The translations under genes and the position numbers were made by a program. Under the pieces are notes generated by a model that searched no databases, was not told the DNA's origin, and saw only the letters and a list, made by a program, of their open reading frames with translations. This document shows, in pieces, positions 1-7,719 of a stretch of 64,000 nt of DNA; position 1 is the first letter of the stretch; each line of letters starts with the position of its first letter. The stretch lies in assembly GCF_014896945.1 (NCBI RefSeq), contig NZ_CP054719.1, forward strand, positions 481,153-545,152. Reading direction: 5' to 3'. Source of the DNA: Candidatus Bodocaedibacter vickermanii (GTDB taxonomy: Bacteria; Pseudomonadota; Alphaproteobacteria; UBA6184).

Positions 1-24
1 TATAAATGATATAATACGTCTCAT
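1..24 (-). CDS. 5' end of an unidentified gene running off the window
   Basis: Only eight codons are visible (M-R-R-I-I-S-F-I). A good ribosome binding site, AGGAG, lies nine bases before the ATG, which is why I take this as a real start. The basic then hydrophobic beginning could be the start of a signal peptide, but nothing can be said about function. Confidence 0.4.
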
Positions 25-323
25 CTTAAACATCTCCTAATTCCATATGCTTAATGGGGCGTTTTTTGTAATTGTCAATAGCAAGCAGACAAAAACTATT
101 TAACTAAGAGCTCAAAGGTGACTTATTATTGTTAAGAGATTATTATTATGAATTATAAAATTTATTTTTGCGCAATCGTCATAATTATTAACTAACACTT
201 TTTTGCCACACAGGAAAGTAAAGAATGTCAACTTTTCTATTAATTTGAAATAAAACTTTTCTGTGGATTTTTGTTGGCTCTCGTTGTAATCTCTTGCTCA
301 TGATTATGAATATATTAAGATCT

Positions 324-872
324 ATGAAATTATATTCCGGACAACTATCGTATCTTCTGCTGATATGTTCGGTGTTTTTAATCGGTTGCGAAGAACCCGA
401 TATCGAAGATCGCGTTGACTTTTGCCGCGGTCGCAATGATGCTTACTTTGTGGGAGGCACCTGGGCGCAATATAGTATCTATGGTAAAACGTACACTCCA
501 CAAAAGTGCTATTATTATGATCAAATCGGAACGTCATCCTGGTATGGCGCAGATTTTCATGGAAAGAAAACAGCATCCGGTCAGACTTATAATCAACACA
601 AGTTAACAGCAGCCCATAGAACCCTGCCGATCCCTTCCCTTATTAAGGTGACTAACCTAAAAAACAAAAAAACAGTGGTTGTGTTAGTGACGGATAGAGG
701 CCCTTATGTTCCTGGGAAATCCACACGTATTCTAGACTTATCCCGAGCCGCTTTCTTAAAAATAGCCACCGACCCCGGTGAAGGCGTGTTGCAAGTTCGA
801 GTTCAAGTGCTTGAAGATGAAACGTTACAACTGATCAAAAAGATGAATCCAAAAATGTCATCAGGTCGCTAG
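324..872 (+). CDS. rlpA: RlpA-like septal-ring lipoprotein (double-psi beta-barrel)
   Basis: RlpA-family proteins are outer-membrane lipoproteins of the septal ring; in Pseudomonas they cleave denuded glycan strands as lytic transglycosylases. The chosen start gives a compact lipoprotein signal of about 20 residues ending in the lipobox LIGC. Earlier TTG/ATG codons at 294-306 would only lengthen the n-region, and no candidate start has a strong ribosome binding site. The central part shows the RlpA core: SSWYGADFHGKKTASG, then HRTLP, then VTDRGPYVPG followed by ILDLSRAAF. The His and the Asp of DRGP correspond to the family's catalytic residues. There is no C-terminal SPOR domain, so this is a short form. 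A repeat-rich gap follows. Confidence 0.85.
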   Translation: MKLYSGQLSYLLLICSVFLIGCEEPDIEDRVDFCRGRNDAYFVGGTWAQYSIYGKTYTPQKCYYYDQIGTSSWYGADFHGKKTASGQTYNQHKLTAAHRTLPIPSLIKVTNLKNKKTVVVLVTDRGPYVPGKSTRILDLSRAAFLKIATDPGEGVLQVRVQVLEDETLQLIKKMNPKMSSGR

Positions 873-1084
873 CAGCGTGACGCCAACCTGCGGTTGGATC
901 CATTAGGTTAGGTTGAGTGTGATTGGACACGGCAACGTGCCGTTGCACCAGGGATGATCCCTGGTGCAACGGCACGTTGGATCTTGTGTAATTTGAGATG
1001 TGTAATAAAATACAATGTGAGGAGATGCTGCAGCACATGAGATTTAGATTGAGTGTGGTTTGAGGTATGGCAACGTGACGTTGC
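873..1084. repeat. Cluster of palindromic repeat modules with a 47-bp hairpin
   Basis: Directly after the rlpA stop lie three palindromes of the dispersed family: CCAACCTGCGGTTGG at 883-897, a 47-bp perfect inverted repeat at 933-979 (23-base arms around one base), and GCAACGTGACGTTGC at 1070-1084. The first 49 bases recur inverted at 51513-51561 with a single difference. No reading frame here resembles a protein. Confidence 0.8.
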
Positions 1085-1265
1085 ATCCGTTGGGCTGGTT
1101 TTGAACCCACCTTCGGCGCAGGAGGGGTAAGGGTGAAAAATGAATTTGAGATATTTTTGTGAAGAGTGTGTTTTAGTTCCTTGTTTGATCGATGCGCCGC
1201 AGAATGTCAATTCAAGGCGCTACGATCCGTTGTTAAAGTGTTTAAGTTATTTAGTTTGTTGTTTA

Positions 1266-1482
1266 AAACCGAGTGAATCCCCAGTAACCCGCACGTGCAA
1301 AAAGAACCCCATTTCTTACACGAATGGGGAAAGGCGGACTTTAGTACAATATACAAAGTCGGTGTTTTACGAGCCCGTCGGCTCTAGGGGTTGTTTACAG
1401 GGCTGTGTCTACTGATCGGGTAGTTGAGCGCCTGTACTGGGGATTCGATTCGGCATGTCTTTGAGTGGTTCAAAGACGTAGA
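1266..1482 (+). ncRNA. Possible structured RNA, family not recognised
   Basis: The stretch CCGAGTGAATCCCCAGT near the left end can pair with ACTGGGGATTCGATTCGG near the right end, giving a long closing stem. Inside it are local hairpins: CCCCATT/AATGGGG, GACTTT/AAAGTC, GAGCC/GGCTC, and AGGCG pairing with CGCCT. A further perfect hairpin, GTCTTTGA/TCAAAGAC, follows. This nesting is unlike the neighbouring repeats and suggests an RNA of about 200 nt. I compared it by eye with tmRNA, RNase P RNA, SRP RNA and 6S RNA and found no decisive signature. Strand is uncertain: a hairpin with a T tract on the minus strand lies at 1485-1515 and a plus-strand terminator at 1561-1592. Confidence 0.4.
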
Positions 1483-1484
1483 AC

Positions 1485-1515
1485 GAAAAAAGGCTACCCA
1501 GGTTTTTGGGTAGCC
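1485..1515 (-). terminator. Hairpin with T tract on the minus strand
   Basis: A nine-base-pair stem GGCTACCCA/TGGGTAGCC closes a six-base loop. The run of A residues to its left gives TTTTTT after the hairpin on the minus strand. No minus-strand gene lies just upstream of it, so it may instead be part of the structured region to its left. Confidence 0.5.
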
Positions 1516-1560
1516 TCTTCGCAATTCTACTTATTAGTATACATATAGAATTTGGGAAGT

Positions 1561-1592
1561 CAATATCTTTTTGAAAGATATTGGTGTTTTTT
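1561..1592 (+). terminator. Rho-independent terminator
   Basis: A ten-base-pair stem CAATATCTTT/AAAGATATTG around a TTG loop is followed by GTGTTTTTT. It could end the transcript of the possible structured RNA upstream. Confidence 0.65.
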
Positions 1593-1682
1593 GTAATCCG
1601 TGTTTGTGCAAATCGGATCTAACTTAATGGGTGTAGCGTCACGCTGCCAACGTGCCGTTGGATCCGATAGGCTGTATCGGAT
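1593..1682 (+). repeat. Composite palindromic repeat
   Basis: The module begins with the recurring frame ATCCGTGT, then TCGGATCTAACTTAATGGG. It continues with the palindromes AGCGTCACGCT and CCAACGTGCCGTTGG and with an ATCCGATA/TATCGGAT inverted pair. The same frame precedes other family members at 2050, 37340 and 51465, and inverted near 42040. Confidence 0.75.
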
Positions 1683-1730
1683 GTGTGCTGAGGCAGATTG
1701 TAATTTTTTTCAACCGTATTACCTAATGGA

Positions 1731-2228
1731 TCCAGGGATCATCCCTGATGGATGTATTGTATGAGACCTGCGAGACAATGTGGTGGTTGGTTGCAAAATC
1801 CGTATCAGGTCACACTGGATCTAACTTATGGGGTGCAGTGTCACGCTGCTGGCAGGTTGTCAGGAGCAAACCTGTGCCCACACATAGTGTGAGAAAATCG
1901 TATAGATCCAGCATGACGATTTCGGCTTATAGCGTTGTTTTTATAATCCGTGTCGAAGTATGTCGGATCTATCTATAGGGTCCAGGGATCATCCCTGGCG
2001 GATGTATTGTATGAGACCTGCGAGGCAATGTGGTGGTTGGTTGCAAAATCCGTATCAGGTCACACTGGATCTAACTTATGGGGTGCAGCGTCACGCTGCT
2101 GGCACGTTGTCAGGAGCAAACCTGCGCCGCACATAGTGGGAGAAGATCGTATGGATCTAGCGTGACGATTTCGGCTTATAGCGTTGTTTTTATAATCCGT
2201 GTCAGAACGAATCGGCTTTAACTTAATG
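1731..2228 (+). repeat. Tandem duplication of a ~250-bp repeat unit
   Basis: Two copies lie head to tail with a period of 249-250 bases: the motif GATGTATTGTATGAGACC starts at 1751 and again at 2001, and TTCGGCTTATAGCG at 1921 and 2170. Each copy contains the palindromes CAGGGATCATCCCTG and GCAGYGTCACGCTGC and a segment with GGAGCAAACCTG that recurs inverted near 8490. Open frames through the unit are repeat artefacts. Confidence 0.9.
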
Positions 2229-2342
2229 GGATCTGAGTTTACTTTACGCTTTATGAATAAAATGAAGATATATATCTGATCACGGATAAAAGAATCTCAG
2301 GAAGTTGGGATTAAAGTGATTAGAATAAGTTCCGCGCCCGTG

Positions 2343-2363
2343 CCGGGATCCTCCTGATCCCGG
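2343..2363. repeat. GC-rich inverted repeat
   Basis: CCGGGATC and GATCCCGG form an eight-base-pair stem around a five-base loop in an otherwise AT-rich gap. No T tract follows, so it is not an obvious terminator. It resembles the dispersed palindrome family in its GATC content but lacks the TAATGG frame. From here to 2613 I see nothing else. Confidence 0.55.
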
Positions 2364-2613
2364 AAGTCTTGGTGATCCTCCCCGCCGCCGCCACAACGCA
2401 ATACTCTTAGTTACCCTTCAGAAAACTGTTGCTTTCATCCGGGTATAGTTGTTACATTCATAACAACCGGTAAGATCGATTATACATAAACTACGTCTAG
2501 TCTACATACTTTCGGAGTATGTTGCGCATCAGCCCAAGTGCTGATGTAACCTTAACCATCTTCAAGATATCAAACATTTCTTAATACTTTATGAACAAAC
2601 CAAAGATTTTTTA

Positions 2614-3151
2614 ATGAAGAGATATATTTTAACGGGAGCCCCAGGATCGGGCAAAACAACATTGCTTCATGCTTTAAACCGCAAAGGTTATGATGTCGTT
2701 GAAGAGGCTGCCACTGATGTGATTGCTTTGGAACAATCAATGAGATTTTTAACGCCTTGGACTGATCCTTTATTTATTCATAAAATTCTTAACCTACAAA
2801 TGCATCGAACATATCAAGCACATACCCCCCGATGTTTCAATACAATTTTTTGATCGTTCGCCACTGTGTACGTATGCTCTTTGTATTTTTTTGGGGTACC
2901 CTATACCTTCTGAATTGATGACAGAAATCAATCACATTATCACAACGAACATATTTCAACGGAGCGTCTTTTTTATAGAAAACCTGGGGTTTATTGAACA
3001 CACGGACGCTCGCAAGATTAGCTTTATTGATGCTTTACGATTTGAACAAATTCATAGGGATGTTTATCAACATTTTGGTTACACCCTGACACTAGTTCCA
3101 AATGCATCCGTAGATGATCGTTTAAATCAACTTATTCAGTGGATCAGTTAA
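2614..3151 (+). pseudogene. AAA-family P-loop ATPase broken by a frameshift
   Basis: The first part carries a clean Walker A motif, GAPGSGKTT, at residues 8-16, and continues in frame for 79 codons before a stop. The rest of the protein resumes in the next frame, beginning DVSIQFFDRSPLCTY, where FFDRSP looks like the Walker B region of AAA_28-type (NadR/Ttd14-like) ATPases. The frames meet at a run of six C residues around 2826-2831; five would restore one reading frame of about 178 codons, the usual size for this family. Single-base change in a homopolymer means a recent inactivation, a sequencing error or programmed slippage are all possible. The stop lies four bases from that of the convergent prmC. 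Confidence 0.75.
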
Positions 3152-3155
3152 AAAA

Positions 3156-3992
3156 CTATTTACGCAATACCAAACACCGTGGATTTCCACCATAATCTTT
3201 TTCCAAGGTGACAATATTATACCCGTGCGCTTTAAACAAAGCTGGGACTGATTCCCCTTGATCATATCCGATTTCCAGAATGATCAATGTATTGTCTTTG
3301 ATGATAGACGGCAATTGCTCTGCTAATTGTCGATAAGCATCCAAGCCGTCAGCGCCCCCATCCAATGCCTTTAATGGATCATAAGCCTGAACGTTTTCAG
3401 ACAATCCTTGAACATCTAAGGAAGGGATATAAGGCGGATTGGAAATAATAATATCAAACTTACCTTGAACGTTGGTTAACCAATCACTTTGCATCCATTC
3501 CACGCGATCAGAAATGCCTAAATAATCAGCATTCGTGTTCGCAGTTTCTAAGGCACCTTGAGAAATATCAACACCGACCCCAAACGCATTTGGATATTCT
3601 TGTAATAACGATGCCAAAATACACCCAGACCCTGTACCTAAATCTAAAATACGATAGGCCGTTTCTTTGTTAGACACATATTTTAAACACACCTCAATCA
3701 AGGTTTCAGTATCAGGTCGTGGCTCTAACGTATCATAGGATAGTTCAAATTTATCTTTCCAAAAGTATCGATACCCTAAAATACGATGCAGTGGCTTGCC
3801 CTGTATCAGATCTTTAAGGTCGCTTTGAAATTGATGGACGATGTCTTCAGAAACAATCTTATCTTTATGTGTACGCAACGCTTGCCTAGAAAGTCCAACT
3901 CTGTCCGCTAACAATTGATAGGCATCATATTTTATAAATACGTTGGGGACAGATATATCAACCAATTCAATAATTTTCGTAATACTGCGCAT
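3156..3992 (-). CDS. prmC: Peptide chain release factor N5-glutamine methyltransferase
   Basis: PrmC methylates the glutamine of the GGQ motif of release factors RF1 and RF2 using S-adenosylmethionine. The Rossmann-type core is visible: ILDLGTGSGCIL for cofactor binding and the substrate-binding motif NPPYIPS with Asn185-Pro-Pro-Tyr188. The N-terminal helical domain that contacts release factors is present, and 278 residues is normal. In many bacteria prfA lies directly upstream; here it does not, and the gene is divergent from mraZ with about 180 bases between them. Confidence 0.95.
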   Translation of the reverse strand: MRSITKIIELVDISVPNVFIKYDAYQLLADRVGLSRQALRTHKDKIVSEDIVHQFQSDLKDLIQGKPLHRILGYRYFWKDKFELSYDTLEPRPDTETLIEVCLKYVSNKETAYRILDLGTGSGCILASLLQEYPNAFGVGVDISQGALETANTNADYLGISDRVEWMQSDWLTNVQGKFDIIISNPPYIPSLDVQGLSENVQAYDPLKALDGGADGLDAYRQLAEQLPSIIKDNTLIILEIGYDQGESVPALFKAHGYNIVTLEKDYGGNPRCLVLRK

Positions 3993-4116
3993 GTTTGTCG
4001 TTTACTTTGCTTATACCGTTACATTTCCTATGTTTAGGAATAATTCTTTTTATAAAAATATGCAAACTATAAAGAAGTTATAAATAAAAAATTTACAATT
4101 TACCTGTATTTTGTCA

Positions 4117-4145
4117 TTGAAACCCATAAAATCCCATGCTATACC
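4117..4145 (+). promoter_or_regulatory. mraZ promoter with MraZ-type boxes in the spacer
   Basis: TTGAAA and TATACC are separated by exactly 17 bases, a good sigma-70 pattern. The spacer contains CCCA twice, at 4123-4126 and 4133-4136, which on the other strand reads TGGGA-N5-TGGGT. MraZ is known to bind TGGGN repeats spaced by ten bases upstream of its own gene, so the layout suggests autorepression by promoter occlusion. The strong AGGGAGAG ribosome binding site follows before the mraZ ATG. Confidence 0.65.
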
Positions 4146-4170
4146 ATATTAAGGGAGAGAAAACGCATAA

Positions 4171-4647
4171 ATGAAACTGTTTCTGTCAACATTTGTTCAT
4201 AAGGTCGACAAAAAGGGGCGAGTAAGCTTGCCATCAACCTTTCGTCAAGTCTTACAACACGGGACTATGGAAGAATTTGCGGTGGTTCGTTCTTTCCAGA
4301 AACCTGCCCTTGAAGGCATGATGATGGATCGTATGGAACAGTTGACACGTGTTATTGATGGAATTGGTGTTTATTCCCAAGAACAGCAGGATCTTGCTGC
4401 GGTGTTATTAGCCGACAGCAAATTGATGACTTTAGATTCTGAAGGACGTATCATTTTAAGTGAAGAATTGATACATCATGTCGGAATCACCGAAAAGGCT
4501 GTGTTTGTGGGTAAAGGACGTACCTTTGAAATTTGGGATCCTGAAACCTATGATGGTGTTTTAAAACAAGCACGCCAACGGTTAAGCCAATCCAATGTGT
4601 CGTTATCTCTTGGACAGTTAAATCAAAATGTACAAGGTGTTCAGTGA
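4171..4647 (+). CDS. mraZ: Transcriptional regulator MraZ
   Basis: MraZ is a DNA-binding protein made of two AbrB-like swapped-hairpin halves and regulates the division and cell-wall cluster that it begins. Both halves are visible: VDKKGRVSLPSTFRQVL near residue 12 and LDSEGRIILSEELIHHVG near residue 88. The length of 158 residues is slightly above the usual 145-155. It starts the run mraZ-rsmH-ftsL-ftsI, and its stop codon overlaps the GTG start of rsmH. A promoter with probable MraZ boxes lies just upstream. Confidence 0.97.
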   Translation: MKLFLSTFVHKVDKKGRVSLPSTFRQVLQHGTMEEFAVVRSFQKPALEGMMMDRMEQLTRVIDGIGVYSQEQQDLAAVLLADSKLMTLDSEGRIILSEELIHHVGITEKAVFVGKGRTFEIWDPETYDGVLKQARQRLSQSNVSLSLGQLNQNVQGVQ

Positions 4648-5615
4648 ATAGTGATGGTGTTTTGCACATTCCGGTATTGGTACACGAAGCAACTGCGTGT
4701 TTAAATCTACGTTCCGGTGGTGTTTATGTGGACGGTACATTTGGCCGAGGTGGGTATACAAAAGAAATATTGAACCACGATACGGGTGTTCGGGTGATTG
4801 GAATTGATCGTGACCCCTCTGCCGAAGCAGCAGCAATTCAATTACAGAATGAATTCGGAGATCGCTTTCAGTTTGTAAAGGGAGTGTTTAGTCAGATTGA
4901 TGAACATTTGCAGGCTCTTAACTGTCCTACAGTAGATGGGATTATATTGGATTTGGGGGTTTCCTCTCCCCAATTAGATGAAGCAGAACGTGGGTTTTCA
5001 TTTCGTCAGGATGGTCCATTGGACATGCGAATGTCCCAAAATGGATTAACCGCAGAAACGATTGTAAATACATGGTCTGAAGGAGACTTAGCTGATGTCA
5101 TTTTCCACTATGGTGGTGAACGATTATCACGCAAAGTTGCGCGCGCGATTATAGCAGCCAGAGCAAACAAAGTGATCCAAACAACCTTAGAGTTGGCGGA
5201 CATTGTGCGTTCGATTGTACCACGCGATAGGTCAAGTGATATTGACGGCGCAACACGTACATTTCAAGCAATTCGTATTGCTGTAAATGACGAACTGGGC
5301 GAATTAGAAACGTTTTTAAAAAAAGCTCCAGATCTATTAAATCAGGGCGGACGGTTAGGAATCGTTTCGTTTCACTCACTGGAAGATGGTTGTGTGAAAC
5401 GAGAGTTTCGTAAATGGTGTGAACCAATGCATAATTCTTCACGTCATTTACCAAATATTAACGTTTGTGAACCAAACTTTAAATATGTGAAACGTAGCGG
5501 CATCACCGCAGGGGACGATGAGATAAAACAAAACCCCCGGTCAAGATCCGCACGGTTACGAGCAGTAGAAAAAATACCAACAGATAAACAATGGGAATTT
5601 GAAACTGAACGCTAA
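4644..5615 (+). CDS. rsmH: 16S rRNA m4C1402 N4-methyltransferase
   Basis: RsmH (MraW) methylates N4 of C1402 in the decoding centre of 16S rRNA. The protein begins HIPVLVHEATACL and has the cofactor motif VDGTFGRGGYTKEIL, LDLGVSSPQLDEAERGFSF and the later VSFHSLEDGCVKREF, all hallmarks of the family. Its GTG start overlaps the mraZ stop by four bases, so translation is probably coupled. At 323 residues it is full length. An 83-base gap separates it from ftsL. Confidence 0.97.
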   Translation: MNSDGVLHIPVLVHEATACLNLRSGGVYVDGTFGRGGYTKEILNHDTGVRVIGIDRDPSAEAAAIQLQNEFGDRFQFVKGVFSQIDEHLQALNCPTVDGIILDLGVSSPQLDEAERGFSFRQDGPLDMRMSQNGLTAETIVNTWSEGDLADVIFHYGGERLSRKVARAIIAARANKVIQTTLELADIVRSIVPRDRSSDIDGATRTFQAIRIAVNDELGELETFLKKAPDLLNQGGRLGIVSFHSLEDGCVKREFRKWCEPMHNSSRHLPNINVCEPNFKYVKRSGITAGDDEIKQNPRSRSARLRAVEKIPTDKQWEFETER

Positions 5616-5698
5616 TTAAGTCTTGCGACAAAAGAATGTAGTAAATACACGATTGTTGTTTAGGTGAGTTCAGGATTCAATTAGAGGATTTGTAGTGA

Positions 5699-6031
5699 AT
5701 GCGTCGACTAACCTTATGGATATTAGGATCTAGCATTGTTTTAGCAACAGGCTTATTCCAGTTAAAACATCAAGTAGTTCGGATGGAAGATGAACTATTA
5801 CGCATTATTCATGAAATTAATGAAGAGAAAAAACACCTTCATATTTTGGAAGCTGAGTGGGGACACGTCAGCAACCCAACCTATTTACAAAAGCTTGTGG
5901 AAAAACACTTACCGGGTTGGCAACCCTTACAGCCCACACAACTTAGACCATTAAAAGGTATTCCGTTTAGAGAGCGTCCTTTGTCTATTCCAGAAAGCTT
6001 GTTTCGAGTGTTGCCAGGAGGGATTAATTAA
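5699..6031 (+). CDS. ftsL: Cell division protein FtsL-like
   Basis: FtsL is a small bitopic protein of the divisome that, with FtsB and FtsQ, activates FtsWI. Here a short basic start is followed by one transmembrane segment (about residues 5-22), then a coiled-coil stretch rich in Glu and Lys (to about residue 65), then a Pro-rich tail. Sequence identity in this family is low, so the call rests mostly on size, topology and position between rsmH and ftsI. The TAA stop shares its last base with the ftsI ATG. Confidence 0.85.
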   Translation: MRRLTLWILGSSIVLATGLFQLKHQVVRMEDELLRIIHEINEEKKHLHILEAEWGHVSNPTYLQKLVEKHLPGWQPLQPTQLRPLKGIPFRERPLSIPESLFRVLPGGIN

Positions 6032-7659
6032 TGTCCCCTCAACACAAAGACATGCGATCCGTTGAAAATGTGTTATCCACACAATTAAAGCAAATTAGAT
6101 TACGATTATTAGTTTTAATTGTCGCATTCATGTCTGTATTTATGATTATTCAAATTCGATTAGTTGACATTATGATGTTGCAATCTGACCGCTTAGGCAA
6201 TGCCGGTCAAACCTATGCAATGGAAGGTGCTGATCGGGGTAAAATTTTAGATGCACACGGCAACGTTATTGCAACAACCCTAATTACCGCGTCACTATAC
6301 GGCAACCCGAAAATGATTCTGGACCCTATGGATGCTGCAAAAAAATTAGTCGCGACTTTTCCCGATTTAAATATTGATGTTGTTTATAAAAAATTAACAG
6401 CAGAAAAAGGCTTTGTTTGGTTGAAACGAAACCTTTCACCTCAGGATCAACAACGCGTTATTGAACTGGGATTGCCGGGGCTAGATTTTCAATTTGAAAA
6501 GAAACGTATTTACCCACAGGGCAACTTGTTCTCACATGTTCTGGGTGTTACGGATATTGATGGCAATGGAACTGCGGGTGTTGAAAAGCAATTTGATCAT
6601 ATTTTGAAAGATCCAAACAAAGAAGTACAGCTATCACTTTCGTTACCCATTCAACATATCTTACACAATGAGCTTAAGCAAAGTGTAGAAAAGTTCAAGG
6701 CCAAGGGTGGCAGTGGCATGGTCATTTCGTTAAAAACAGGTCAAATATTAGGCATGGTATCTGCTCCTGATTTTGACCCTAACAACCCCAAGACCATGGG
6801 CGGTGAAAACGCATTTAACCGCAACACACTTGGTGTTTATGAGCAAGGTTCTGTAATGAAACTTTTAAACACTGCCTTTTTCCTAAAGTACGGAAAAGGG
6901 GGTGTCCACGCGGTATTTGATGCGTCTCAACCACTTGCTCTTGGAAAGTTCCGCATTAGAGACTATCGCGGGGGGGAACGTCGTCCTTTAACAGTTGAAG
7001 AAATTTTCTTTCATTCGTCCAACATTGGTTCTGCGTTAATGGCACTGTCCATTGGACCTGAAAAGCAAATGGAGTTTTTACGTGAAGTAGGCCTGTGCGA
7101 CAAACCGTCCATAGAGTTGCCAGAAAAAGGACGCCCATTGCTACCTTCAAAACCATCACGAGGATCGTGCATGACTATTGCATTTGGACATGGCTTAGCA
7201 GCAAGCCCCATTCAGTTTATGCAATCCATTACCAATGTATTGACAGAGCACCACTTACCTTTATCACTTTTACAAAACCCAGAACGCACACCCTCTAGTA
7301 TTGGGGAGTTAATTGCTGAAAAAGATCGCAAATCACTGTGTGCATTAATGCTAAAAACGTTAGAAGACGGAACGGCTCGTAAAGCAAAAGTACAAGGCTA
7401 TTTAATCGGTGGAAAAACGGGTACTGCTGAAAAAGTTGAAAAAGGTCGTTACTTAAAAGATGGTCGCAACCTTACATCTTTCTTTGGAGTTTTCCCCCTA
7501 GACAATCCTGAGTATTTGGTATTCGTTTCTTTGGACGAACCACAGGCCATTCAAGGTACCTATGGTTTTACGGCTGGTGGTTGGAATGCCGCCCCACTAG
7601 GTGGTCGCATTATCACTCGTATTGCACCCATGCTTGGAGTCGAACCCAGATTTGAGTAA
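6031..7659 (+). CDS. ftsI: Peptidoglycan D,D-transpeptidase FtsI (PBP3)
   Basis: FtsI crosslinks septal peptidoglycan. A single N-terminal membrane anchor lies at about residues 25-48, followed by the penicillin-binding dimerisation domain and the transpeptidase. The three active-site motifs are intact: S274-V-M-K277 in GSVMKLL, S329-S-N331, and K462-T-G464 in GGKTGTAEK. The length of 542 is typical. The gene ends this cluster: murE and murF, which normally follow directly, lie about 10 kb away on the opposite strand. No terminator follows before the promoter of the next gene. Confidence 0.97.
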   Translation: MSPQHKDMRSVENVLSTQLKQIRLRLLVLIVAFMSVFMIIQIRLVDIMMLQSDRLGNAGQTYAMEGADRGKILDAHGNVIATTLITASLYGNPKMILDPMDAAKKLVATFPDLNIDVVYKKLTAEKGFVWLKRNLSPQDQQRVIELGLPGLDFQFEKKRIYPQGNLFSHVLGVTDIDGNGTAGVEKQFDHILKDPNKEVQLSLSLPIQHILHNELKQSVEKFKAKGGSGMVISLKTGQILGMVSAPDFDPNNPKTMGGENAFNRNTLGVYEQGSVMKLLNTAFFLKYGKGGVHAVFDASQPLALGKFRIRDYRGGERRPLTVEEIFFHSSNIGSALMALSIGPEKQMEFLREVGLCDKPSIELPEKGRPLLPSKPSRGSCMTIAFGHGLAASPIQFMQSITNVLTEHHLPLSLLQNPERTPSSIGELIAEKDRKSLCALMLKTLEDGTARKAKVQGYLIGGKTGTAEKVEKGRYLKDGRNLTSFFGVFPLDNPEYLVFVSLDEPQAIQGTYGFTAGGWNAAPLGGRIITRIAPMLGVEPRFE

Positions 7660-7663
7660 TAAT

Positions 7664-7692
7664 TTGACACCTTGACTTTAATCATTTAATAT
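7664..7692 (+). promoter_or_regulatory. Sigma-70-type promoter of the outer-membrane barrel gene
   Basis: TTGACA and TAATAT are separated by 17 bases, immediately after the ftsI stop. Downstream, GCCTTTA (7696-7702) can pair with TAAAGGC (7708-7714), which covers the ribosome binding site of the next gene. The predicted transcript start near 7699 would remove part of the left arm, so any regulatory hairpin is doubtful. Confidence 0.6.
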
Positions 7693-7719
7693 TCAGCCTT
7701 TAATCAATAAAGGCCTATT

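Noticed and set aside
1140-1415. Open frame of 91 codons
   Set aside because: It crosses the hairpins of the possible structured RNA; composition is not coding-like and there is no usable start context.
1266-1482. Assignment as tmRNA because of a GGGGATTCGATTC segment
   Set aside because: No tag reading frame, no tRNA-like acceptor stem with CCA, and the segment pairs with an upstream strand instead of forming a T arm.
1748-2165. Two overlapping open frames of about 75 codons with similar peptides (LYETCEAMWWLVAKSVSGHTG)
   Set aside because: They are similar only because the DNA is a tandem non-coding repeat with palindromes; no ribosome binding sites, and the frames cross the palindromes.
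7696-7714. RNA thermometer over the ribosome binding site of the barrel gene
   Set aside because: The predicted transcript start falls inside the left arm, so the full hairpin is unlikely to exist in the message.
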